7,943 nucleotides of DNA. Origin: CAZPQV01 sp964588705. Lineage in GTDB: Bacteria > Bacteroidota > Bacteroidia > Flavobacteriales > Weeksellaceae. Position numbers and translations under genes: made by a program. The DNA lies in assembly GCA_964588705.1 (NCBI GenBank), contig CAZPQV010000084.1, positions 1 through 7,943 on the forward strand, given 5' to 3'. This document shows, piece by piece, positions 1 to 6,247 of the stretch (position 1 is the first letter of the stretch; the number at the start of each line of letters is the position of its first letter). The notes beneath the pieces are model-generated. The model worked only from the letters and a program-made list of their open reading frames with translations, was not told where the DNA came from and searched no databases.

Positions 1-1
1 G

Positions 2-1341
2 GTGCATAAACGGATAATCAGTAAATTTAATAATAAATTGGAAAAGGAAAAAGACATATTAGACAATCTTGAACTACGTTCAGAAAACGTGCAGGATATT
101 CTCACGCAGCCGCCACATTGGATGATTCGATGGGGAAACACGGTAATTTTCGTCATTCTCCTGATGGTTCTCTTGATGAGTTATGTAATTAAATATCCTG
201 AGTTTATACCTGCCCCCATAGTCGTAACTTCCAAAAATCCACCTGAAAAACTTGAAGCAAGAACAAATTCTAAAATTGAAAAAATTTTAGTGAAAGATCA
301 TCAGTCTGTAAATAAAAATCAAGTCATGATGGTGCTTCAGTCAGCTGCTGATTACAAGGATATTCTAGCTCTAAAAGATATAGTTGATTCAATGTCATCA
401 TCACAAGTTCTCTACTTCCCTACTCAACAGGCATCAACCTTCAAACTTGGCGAAATACAGGGAGAATACAATAGTTTTGCAAAAGCATTGCAGGATGAAA
501 AACTTTTTACTCGTCTTAAGCCCTATGCTCCTGAAAATATTGCAGCAAACCAAAGTCTTGGGGAATACAGGGCAAGGATTGCTACATTACAACAGCAGCG
601 GAACTTAGAAGTTACAAAATTTGACCTTACCAAAAAAAATACTTGCGCTCCCAAGAATTGTTCAATCAAGGTGTAATTGCCGCGATGGAACTAGAAAATG
701 AAAAAACAAAATTTCTACAGGCAGAACAAAATTTGAAAAATATCAATATAACATTGTCACAGATGCAGGAAGCGGTTTCAAATCTAAATAAAACCAAAAG
801 CGGTGCATCAATAAATACTGAGAAAGATAAGATTACATACAGCTCCCAAACGCTCCAATTATTTGAACAGCTAAGAAAATCACTGAGACAATGGGAACAA
901 AATTATCTCATTATTTCTTCTACTGAAGGAGTAGTTAGTTTCCAACAATTTTGGGGCGAGAACCAATTTGTAAAACCCGGTGATATTGTGATGTCTGTTC
1001 TACCCAATGATAAGGAATTAGTTGTTGGTCGGATGTTGATTCCATCAGTGAATTCCGGTAAAGTTAAACCAAATCAAAAGGTTTTAGTAAAGCTTGATAA
1101 TTACCGATACCAAGAATATGGAATCGTTGAAGGCAAGGTCCAAAACATTTCTCTTACTCCAGATGATAAAGGGAACTATTATGTTGACGTTTTGCTTCCA
1201 AAAGGATTGCGGACTTCTTTTGGGAAAAAGTTGCCATTTGACAGAGAGCTCAAAGGAAGTGCCGAGATTGTCACCGAGGATTTAAGGCTAATTGAAAGGT
1301 TTTTCTATCAAATTAGGAAATTGTTGGGGTATCAAGCTTGA
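2..1341 (+). pseudogene. HlyD-family secretion (membrane-fusion) protein, frameshifted
   Basis: This is a periplasmic adaptor of a type I or peptide exporter, which normally links an inner-membrane ABC transporter to an outer-membrane channel. Frame 2 (2-676) gives a cytoplasmic N-terminus, 'HWMIRWGN' before one membrane segment (about residues 47-66), and a first lipoyl half-motif (about 84-115). Frame 1 continues after a shift with a coiled coil, the second lipoyl half ('STEGVV...VKPGD'), and a beta-barrel region ending at the TGA 1339-1341. The fragments join near 632-639: adding one A to the A8 run restores '...FDLTKKKYLRSQELFNQGV'. The joined length of about 446 residues is normal for the family. 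The GTG at position 2 may not be the true start, which could lie just upstream. Family assignment is firm. The substrate is unknown; such genes often sit beside peptidase-ABC transporters for bacteriocin-like peptides. The break may be a true mutation, phase variation or an assembly error. Confidence 0.85.
632..639 (+). other. A8 homopolymer at the HlyD frameshift
   Basis: Eight consecutive A residues lie exactly where the reading frame of the HlyD protein changes from frame 2 to frame 1. Nine would keep one open frame through the whole protein. Homopolymers are hotspots for replication slippage and for sequencing indels, so the tract explains the break, but it does not say which cause applies. 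Confidence 0.8.
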
Positions 1342-1417
1342 TGTTTTTTTTAAAAAAATAATTGTTAATGCTAAGATTTCTTACAGAAACGAGGGATTTC
1401 CGTGCATTATTTGTGCA

Positions 1418-1545
1418 AACTCTCAACAAATAAAGTCATCTTTTTCAATAACCTGCCTGATTTAACCACAGGCAATTTTTCAACCTGCGTAAATTGGGCA
1501 CATCCCAATCACAAAGCCGCGTAAAAAAGCCCATTTCCAAGAGAA
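1418..1545. repeat. Degenerate 32-bp tandem repeat, block 1 (4 units)
   Basis: Four contiguous 32-bp units start at 1418, 1450, 1482 and 1514. The clearest unit opens with AACCTGCGTAAAT (1482) and has a CACATCC-like centre; the others match in register without gaps but with many substitutions. Short inverted repeats occur inside the block: GCCTG 1455-1459 with CAGGC 1469-1473, and ATTGGG 1493-1498 with CCCAAT 1504-1509. The period is not a multiple of three and the units carry no open frame, so this is not a coding repeat. The function is unknown. The whole block reappears as block 2 at 1809-1936, a shift of 391 bp. Confidence 0.75.
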
Positions 1546-1638
1546 TCTTTTTCATTATTTTTAATTCCAAGATTATCTAAACTAAAATCTAAAAAATAAC
1601 TCTGAAATAATCATCTACAGAATTTTCAGTCCTTCCGA

Positions 1639-1749
1639 TTCTTTTGTTAAATATGCACTCCCAAAGTAACCACCTGCGAAAAATAGACACAAGTTCAAAA
1701 TCAACCTGGGTAAANNNNNNNNNNGTAAAATAGACCCACCCTACATTTT
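1639..1749. repeat. Further 32-bp repeat units around the assembly gap
   Basis: Units in the same register start at about 1639 (weak), 1671 (CACCTGCGAAAAATAGACAC) and 1703 (AACCTGGGTAAA, cut by the Ns). After the gap, GTAAAATAGACCCACCCTAC matches the interior of the unit at 1873. The units at 1671 and 1703 are exactly 32 bp apart. The array therefore appears to run, with decay and phase slips, between the two better-preserved blocks. Confidence 0.55.
1715..1724. other. Assembly gap (10 Ns)
   Basis: Ten Ns separate two sequence pieces. The gap lies inside the 32-bp repeat array, a likely cause of assembly failure. The flanks share the five bases GTAAA (1710-1714 and 1725-1729). If these are merged, the joined sequence is a normal 32-bp unit, so the stated gap length need not be real. 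Confidence 0.95.
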
Positions 1750-1808
1750 CCTAAATGATAAGCATTCTGACAAAAATTTCAATGATAAAAAGACACACCT
1801 TCCTTCAA

Positions 1809-1936
1809 AACCTGCACCAAATAAACTTATCTTTTTCAATAAGTTGGGTAATTTAGCTACAGGTTATCATGCAACCTGCGTAAATCAGCCACATCCTACT
1901 CGCAAACGTGGGTAGAAAAGTTACACCTCAATTCTC
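1809..1936. repeat. Degenerate 32-bp tandem repeat, block 2 (4 units)
   Basis: Four contiguous 32-bp units start at 1809, 1841, 1873 and 1905. They align without gaps to the four units of block 1, with about 26, 20 and 26 of 32 bases identical for the first three pairs and less for the fourth. AACCTGCGTAAAT at 1873 is identical to 1482, and the segment ending in CTTTTTCAAT is shared by the first units. CAGGTT 1860-1865 and AACCTG 1873-1878 can form a hairpin across a unit border. The match in unit order suggests that the 128-bp block duplicated as a whole and then diverged. Confidence 0.75.
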
Positions 1937-2065
1937 CCCGTTTTCCATGTTTTTTTCCTTCCAAAGCAACTTTATCATAAAAAACCGCAAAACAACCCTA
2001 ATATAAGCATTCGAGGAACCTTTTCAGACCTCTAAAAAAATCAGTAAACTTTTGTTGCAAGATGT

Positions 2066-2106
2066 GTCTTTGTACCCACAAACTTTTCAAGTTTTGGGAC
2101 AAAGAC
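2066..2106. other. Long imperfect hairpin, candidate oriT element
   Basis: The arms are GTCTTTGT (2066-2073), CCCA (2075-2078) and AAACTT (2080-2085), pairing with AAGTTT (2089-2094), TGGG (2095-2098) and ACAAAGAC (2099-2106) around the loop TTC. This gives 18 base pairs with two one-base bulges, both on the left arm. No T run follows on either strand, so a Rho-independent terminator is unlikely. The location upstream of relaxosome and relaxase genes fits an origin of transfer, where relaxases commonly recognise an inverted repeat next to the nick. The hairpin is seen directly; the oriT role is inferred. The distance to the relaxase gene (about 1.4 kb, with one gene between) is a weakness. 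Confidence 0.5.
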
Positions 2107-2113
2107 GGTCTTG

Positions 2114-2128
2114 CCTTTTTGCAAAAGG
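2114..2128. other. Second short hairpin next to the oriT candidate
   Basis: CCTTTT (2114-2119) and AAAAGG (2123-2128) pair around the loop TGC, only 7 bp after the long hairpin. Paired or nested inverted repeats followed by an A/T-rich stretch (the run of A at about 2131-2136 and of T at 2149-2156) are typical of plasmid and ICE transfer origins. It could also be a protein-binding site or chance structure. Confidence 0.4.
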
Positions 2129-2178
2129 GGAAAAAACGGCGGAACTTGTTTTTTTTAATCACCAAATCTGGTTCAAGC

Positions 2179-2249
2179 ATCTAAACTCGTCTAAATTATT
2201 CTTTTTTAATCTTCGGAGAATCTAAACTCGTCTAAATTGTTCTTATTTA
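2179..2249. repeat. Two direct repeats of about 30 bp, operator-like
   Basis: Copies lie at 2179-2208 and 2220-2249, 41 bp apart (start to start). They share TCTAAACTCGTCTAAATT exactly and then a T-rich tail differing at a few positions. Each copy contains TCTAAA twice, 10 bp apart, which would place two half-sites on the same face of the helix. They lie 76-146 bp before the start of the transfer cluster. A looser relative (TCTAAACT...TCTAAA) occurs at 1576-1593. The likely role is binding of a regulator or relaxosome protein; this is inferred. Confidence 0.6.
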
Positions 2250-2270
2250 GCCCACGCCCCATGAACACTA

Positions 2271-2301
2271 TTGTTTTCACGGATTTGATGTCCCAATTTT
2301 G
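2271..2301 (+). promoter_or_regulatory. Possible Bacteroidota-type promoter
   Basis: TTG at 2271-2273 and CAATTTTG at 2294-2301 are 20 bp apart. The flavobacterial consensus is TTG, about 17-23 bp, then TAnnTTTG, so the -7 element has one mismatch (C for T). It would start transcription some 15-20 bp before the ATG at 2325 and could drive the whole downstream cluster. One mismatch in an A/T-rich leader makes this a tentative call. Confidence 0.3.
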
Positions 2302-2324
2302 CAACAGAAATTTTAATCAAAAAA

Positions 2325-3119
2325 ATGAAAGCAACCCTCTATGTTCTCCTGACACTTTTTGCCATCAACCTCAATGCGCAGGTCGGAATAAACACACAGA
2401 CACCCGAAACTACTTTTGATGTAGTAGGAAAACCAAACGACACCTCACATCATGACGGGATTATTCCTCCAAGGATAACGGGCGACCAGTTGGCGAACAA
2501 GTTTTACACACAGGCAAAAAAAGGTGCGGTTGTATTTGCCACCGCTCCGGCTTCCAATCTTTCGGGGCAGGTCATCAATATTTCAGAATCAGGAATGTAT
2601 TATTTTGACGGCAACGTATGGCAGAATTTCGCAAAGGAGAAACAGCCTGTCGAATACAGAATTGTACTCACCTTCGATCCCAACAGCACCGCCGCACTGA
2701 CAGCAACTTCAACTTGGTCCGCCCCTGTAAACTATTCGGGAAATAGCCACGCCTATCTTACCTCCTCAAAATATTACACCATCGGAACCAAAAATTTCGG
2801 AGGACTAAAGGGAGCGGTTTTGTTCAGAAAAGTACAGGGAATTGTAAATGTATGGTTTCAGATGTACAGGTCTTCTGATTCCGCACCGATTACGGGAAAC
2901 GCCTTCATCAGCATTGCGAGCATCTACAGCGACATCGGATACATTCCCAACCAGATTGTCTTACTGCATACGGAAAATTCCACGCAATATTTTCCAGCCC
3001 TGCTGGAGAATTACAGCATCCAGATTCCGCAAACCTCCCTAAACGCAATGTCCACATCCTACTACACCTACGGAGAAGTTCAAGGATATTCCAACTGGAT
3101 CAAGCCTTATCTGCCCTAA
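2325..3119 (+). CDS. Secreted surface-type protein of unknown function
   Basis: This 264-residue protein begins with a signal peptide (MKATLYVLLTLFAINLNA, cleavage likely before Gln19). It then has the flavobacterial 'VGINTQTPETTFDVVG' motif (20-35), 'GIIPPRITGDQLANK' (45-59) and 'GMYYFDGNVWQNF' (90-102). That N-terminal pattern is common in Bacteroidota surface and fibre-like proteins. Residues 110-264 are rich in Ser, Thr, Tyr and aromatic residues with alternating hydrophobics, suggesting a beta-sandwich; I do not recognise a named family. No lipobox cysteine or T9SS sorting domain is evident. The ATG at 2325 is preceded by an A-rich leader and no Shine-Dalgarno sequence. It lies 23 bp before the relaxosome gene on the same strand, so it is probably cotranscribed. 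It may be a mating-contact or surface protein, or cargo. Confidence 0.8.
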   Translation: MKATLYVLLTLFAINLNAQVGINTQTPETTFDVVGKPNDTSHHDGIIPPRITGDQLANKFYTQAKKGAVVFATAPASNLSGQVINISESGMYYFDGNVWQNFAKEKQPVEYRIVLTFDPNSTAALTATSTWSAPVNYSGNSHAYLTSSKYYTIGTKNFGGLKGAVLFRKVQGIVNVWFQMYRSSDSAPITGNAFISIASIYSDIGYIPNQIVLLHTENSTQYFPALLENYSIQIPQTSLNAMSTSYYTYGEVQGYSNWIKPYLP

Positions 3120-3142
3120 TTGATGATTCAACAAAGTCCTTA

Positions 3143-3493
3143 ATGGAAAAAGAAGACTACATAAAATTCAGAATATCCAAAACCAAAAAACAGGACTGGA
3201 AAAAAATATGCAAAGACAGAAACCTCACATTGACCGACTTACTGACGGCATCAGTTGAGAACAGAATTTTAGACAACGAAAGAAGACAGATACTGGCGTT
3301 CATTGAAAAACAAGACAACGTCTTCATCAAGATAGAGACCAACATCAACCAGGTAGCGAAAATTGCAAACGGACAAAAGTTTATTTCGGAATCAGAACTG
3401 AAAAACTTCACCGCAAAGCTTTCAGAAATCGCCAAATTGAAGAAGCAGCAAAACCAAATCTTCGAAAAGATCTATGAAATGCTCGCAAAATGA
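3143..3493 (+). CDS. Relaxosome accessory (mobilization) protein, ribbon-helix-helix
   Basis: This 116-residue basic protein has the layout of Bacteroidota MobA/MobC-type relaxosome proteins. A short strand (YIKFRIS, residues 6-12) and two helices (about 13-26 and 29-42) form a ribbon-helix-helix fold, followed by 'IETNINQVAKIANG', the conserved motif of the bacterial mobilization protein family. A Lys/Gln-rich helical C-terminus follows. Such proteins bind oriT as dimers, bend or open the DNA, help load the relaxase, and often repress their own operon. Its TGA overlaps the ATG of the relaxase gene (ATGA at 3490-3493), so translation is coupled. Likely targets are the inverted or direct repeats at 2066-2249; this is inferred. 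Naming differs between elements, so no symbol is given. Confidence 0.85.
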   Translation: MEKEDYIKFRISKTKKQDWKKICKDRNLTLTDLLTASVENRILDNERRQILAFIEKQDNVFIKIETNINQVAKIANGQKFISESELKNFTAKLSEIAKLKKQQNQIFEKIYEMLAK

Positions 3494-4959
3494 TTGTCAA
3501 GATTATTCCTGCTTCAGGCTCGGATTTTCACGGCGTTCAGTACAACGACAAAAAGATGGAGAAAGGAACAGGAGAACTGATGCTGATGAAAAACTTTCCC
3601 TCCTTCATCAATGGGGAAAGCAGTCCGGAGCAGGTTCGGGACTACTTCAAATCCATTTCAAAAAATGAGAAGGTAAAGAAACCACAGTTCCACGCCGTCA
3701 TTTCTGCAAAATATCAGAATCATGGCAAGGAAGAAATCACCGAAATCGCCAAAGACTTCATGCAGGAAATGGGCTACGGAAAACAGCCGTTCATAGTTGT
3801 TTACCACAGCGACACCGAGAACAACCACGTCCATATCGTCTCCACAAGGGTTGACAAGCAGACCGGAAAGAAAATCAACGACAGTTACGAACGCTTGAAA
3901 GCCCAAAAAGCATTGGCAGATACACTAGAAAAACGATACGGAGTAAGTTCCGAGGAAAAATTAGAAAAACTGCTAAACTATCAAATTGCTTCACTCAGCC
4001 AACTGGAACTCCTGCTTGAAAGAAGCGGGTTCAAACTAACTAAAGACACAAATGATGAAAATGACTTTTCCATTCTGAAGAACGGGGTAAAACTTAAAAC
4101 CATCCACGGTAACCAAATCAGTTTTACCCCCAATTCGGACAACGGACGAATGAGACAGCTGAAAGCCATTTTGAGCAAATACAAAGACCTCTGTTCCAAT
4201 AAAGTCTTCAAGGTAGAGGACAGAAGGGCCCAGGAATCACTGCTACCGGAAGAAAGGCACAGCGACCATTGGAAACCCAAGATAGAGTTCGAGAGCGAGC
4301 TCCAGAAAAAATTGCGGGACATCTACGGACTGGATGTGGTCTTCCACCACAAGGACGGACAGAAACCCTTCGGATACAGCATCATCGACCACAAATCGGG
4401 AAAGGTGTTCAAGGGAAGTGAGATCATGAAGATGGACGACCTGTTTGAGATGACCGATGAGAAAATTGACAAGAAACTTTTTGAAAGTCTAAAGGACTAT
4501 AATCTGGCGGACAGTTTTTCAAAACAAATATTAATGGAGCATCTGAAACGCCAGAATCCCGAAAACGCTATAATAGAATTTATGCTTTTCGAGTCTAAGA
4601 AAATAAAGAACAGGGAGGTTTTCAACGCCATAAAAAACGAGGTAAAGGATTATGTCGAAACACAGAATAACAAGGATGTCCACCTCATAAAATCGGAAGA
4701 TGGAAAATATTATGCCGTCCACTCCAAACTGCATTATGTGGGTTCATTGGAAAACTTAATTGGAGAGAATGCCTATCAAAAATTCCTCAATCCAAGCAAA
4801 GAATTGACACCGGAAAGTAGAGATGAAAATCTTTCCAAGGAACTGGATAGAACCATAGACGACCTGATTTTCCAATTCACCAAACCGTCGGGAGGAACAG
4901 GGAGAGACCCTGCCGAAGAAGAGTTAAGAAAAAGACGCAAAAATAAAAAAAGAACATAA
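3490..4959 (+). CDS. Relaxase / mobilization nuclease
   Basis: This 489-residue relaxase would nick one strand at oriT, attach covalently through a tyrosine and pilot the DNA to the recipient. Visible motifs are an early tyrosine in 'GVQYNDKK' (Tyr18, probable catalytic residue), 'FHAVISAK' (His68) and the metal-binding triad 'HSDTENNHVHIV' (His106, His113, His115). This is the pattern of the relaxase/mobilization nuclease domain family (MOBP-like, Bacteroidota MobB type). The N-terminal ~150 residues hold the nuclease; residues 150-230 resemble a linker domain, and the rest is uncharacterised and ends in a very basic tail (RKRRKNKKRT). The start overlaps the previous stop by 4 bp. All key residues are present, so it should be active. 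Its coupling protein (VirD4-like) is not in the window. Confidence 0.92.
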   Translation: MIVKIIPASGSDFHGVQYNDKKMEKGTGELMLMKNFPSFINGESSPEQVRDYFKSISKNEKVKKPQFHAVISAKYQNHGKEEITEIAKDFMQEMGYGKQPFIVVYHSDTENNHVHIVSTRVDKQTGKKINDSYERLKAQKALADTLEKRYGVSSEEKLEKLLNYQIASLSQLELLLERSGFKLTKDTNDENDFSILKNGVKLKTIHGNQISFTPNSDNGRMRQLKAILSKYKDLCSNKVFKVEDRRAQESLLPEERHSDHWKPKIEFESELQKKLRDIYGLDVVFHHKDGQKPFGYSIIDHKSGKVFKGSEIMKMDDLFEMTDEKIDKKLFESLKDYNLADSFSKQILMEHLKRQNPENAIIEFMLFESKKIKNREVFNAIKNEVKDYVETQNNKDVHLIKSEDGKYYAVHSKLHYVGSLENLIGENAYQKFLNPSKELTPESRDENLSKELDRTIDDLIFQFTKPSGGTGRDPAEEELRKRRKNKKRT

Positions 4960-4961
4960 GA

Positions 4962-5615
4962 ATGATCATCACATTTGCCACCCAAAAAGGCGGAACAGGG
5001 AAAACCACCCTCGCCATCGCATTCGCCAACTATCTCTCCAGAATTTCTACAAGGAAGATCAAGGTGTTTGATTTCGACTACCAAAAATCCTTCTTCAACA
5101 AATGGAGGGAGGATGCGGACTCGGAACTGCCCAAACTCTACGAGGTGGAAGTCATTGGCGAAGATGACGATGAGCCGCCTTTCGAGGACTTGGAACAGGT
5201 TGTCGACCTGAAAGAAAGCAAAGACCTGTTCCTGTTCGATCTGGCGGGAACACTGGACCAGAGATACAGCGATGTTTTGGTGTACAGCGACTTCATCATC
5301 ATTCCCTTTGAGTATTCCGATGTGTCCGTAAAATCAACCTTGGTATTCAAAAATCTTCTGGGTTTGTTGGAAAGCGAGGCGGAAAGAATCTTCATCCGCT
5401 CCAAATACGACAAGGGCTACAAATATCTCAACCAAAAGGAAATGGATATCGAGTTGGCAAAATACGGAACTCTACTAGAAAATCCCGTGTTCAAGAGAAA
5501 CTGCCTCCAAACCATCGACACGAGAAAACTCACCTACGAGCAAAAATACGCCGTAAAGAAGCCGTTCGACGAAATTATACAGCAGATCAGCGAGGTCAAA
5601 AAAGTTGCGCTTTAA
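4962..5615 (+). CDS. traA: ParA-family ATPase, TraA-like conjugation protein
   Basis: This 217-residue protein is a deviant-Walker ATPase. 'KGGTGKTT' (residues 9-16) carries the signature Lys9 and P-loop Lys14. 'VFDFDYQ' (35-41) is the A' box with Asp37 and Asp39, and 'LFLFDLAG' (89-96) is the Walker B segment with Asp93. An acidic stretch (GEDDDEPPFED) lies at about 66-76. Length and order match the ParA-like TraA that opens transfer operons of CTnDOT-type conjugative transposons. It begins 2 bp after the relaxase stop, closer than usual, suggesting joint work with the relaxosome, for example positioning the DNA or transfer machinery. No ParB partner is seen, so plasmid partitioning is less likely. 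The family is certain; the symbol follows position and similarity of type. Confidence 0.85.
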   Translation: MIITFATQKGGTGKTTLAIAFANYLSRISTRKIKVFDFDYQKSFFNKWREDADSELPKLYEVEVIGEDDDEPPFEDLEQVVDLKESKDLFLFDLAGTLDQRYSDVLVYSDFIIIPFEYSDVSVKSTLVFKNLLGLLESEAERIFIRSKYDKGYKYLNQKEMDIELAKYGTLLENPVFKRNCLQTIDTRKLTYEQKYAVKKPFDEIIQQISEVKKVAL

Positions 5616-5677
5616 CGAGAGACAAAAGAGACAAGAAAAAAATAATCCATAAACCACAAACCTCAAATCAATACATT

Positions 5678-6211
5678 ATGTTAAAATACTCACTCATCCT
5701 TTTAGGAGCCTACTTTCTGTACTATGCCGGAAATATCGTCTACGACCTTTTCCTAAAAAAAGAGAAAACCGTTCAGACCGATGTTGCAGAAGAATACTCA
5801 CTCGGCGACTTTGCACAGGCGGAGAATGAGGAACCCACCTTGATCGGCATCGAGGATGTGGAAAATCTCAAAACCCCGAAATCATTCCTAAAAAGCGAAC
5901 CCATTCCGATTCAAAGACAGAACAATTTTGAAGACAATCCCAGTTTGGAAGAATTGAGGAAACGATTTGAAGAGGAAGAGGATTTGGATGGGACCAGCTC
6001 AAAACAGCCCGAAACCAAACACCATGAAAATCCGCCACAGCAAACGGAAATCAGCAAAAAGCCAGAAATTATTGAGCCAATAGTTTCCAAGAAAAAAAAT
6101 GATGCACAGAGCAAGAAAGACCAATGGAAAGAATTTGTCAACCGTCCTGCAACCAACGTACAACTGGGGGACAATATTGAGGGACAAAAGGTTTACCACT
6201 CGACGATTTAA
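5678..6211 (+). CDS. Single-pass membrane protein of the transfer cluster, unknown function
   Basis: This 177-residue protein has one N-terminal hydrophobic segment (LILLGAYFLYYAGNIVYDLF, about residues 6-25) followed by a hydrophilic, highly charged domain. The latter includes an acidic helix ('SLEELRKRFEEEEDLDG', about 89-105) and a Pro/Gln/Lys-rich stretch (110-150). It ends with a compact conserved-looking tail ('WKEFVNRPATNVQLGDNIEG'). I do not recognise a family. It occupies the place of TraB-TraD between TraA and TraE in CTnDOT-like operons and may be a divergent TraD-type protein. The 62-bp gap before it has no clear promoter, so it is probably in the same operon. The charged domain looks disordered and may bind other transfer proteins. 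Confidence 0.75.
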   Translation: MLKYSLILLGAYFLYYAGNIVYDLFLKKEKTVQTDVAEEYSLGDFAQAENEEPTLIGIEDVENLKTPKSFLKSEPIPIQRQNNFEDNPSLEELRKRFEEEEDLDGTSSKQPETKHHENPPQQTEISKKPEIIEPIVSKKKNDAQSKKDQWKEFVNRPATNVQLGDNIEGQKVYHSTI

Positions 6212-6247
6212 CCAATTTACCATACATAACTAACCTAAATTTTAAAA

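Noticed and set aside
1344..1358. Terminator of the HlyD gene (T8 followed by A7)
   Set aside because: The inverted repeat is only A/T pairs with no loop and no G/C stem, so it is not a convincing Rho-independent terminator.
1418..1936. CRISPR array
   Set aside because: The 32-bp units are contiguous and diverged, with no unique spacers between identical repeats, and no cas gene is present.
2066..2106. Long hairpin as a Rho-independent terminator or attenuator
   Set aside because: No T tract follows the stem on either strand.
1998..2180. A 60-codon minus-strand open frame across the hairpin region
   Set aside because: It spans the long hairpin and short hairpin, whose inverted repeats explain its sequence; the product is rich in Lys, Arg and Phe with no known domain. 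Conservation of the DNA as an oriT would mimic coding conservation. I keep it as a doubtful open frame only.
2237..2419. A 60-codon plus-strand open frame ahead of the secreted protein
   Set aside because: It overlaps the secreted-protein gene in another frame, has no recognisable motif, and crosses the promoter region.
4962..5615. ParA plasmid-partition system
   Set aside because: No ParB-like gene or centromere repeat follows; the neighbours are relaxase and tra genes, which fits TraA of conjugative elements better.
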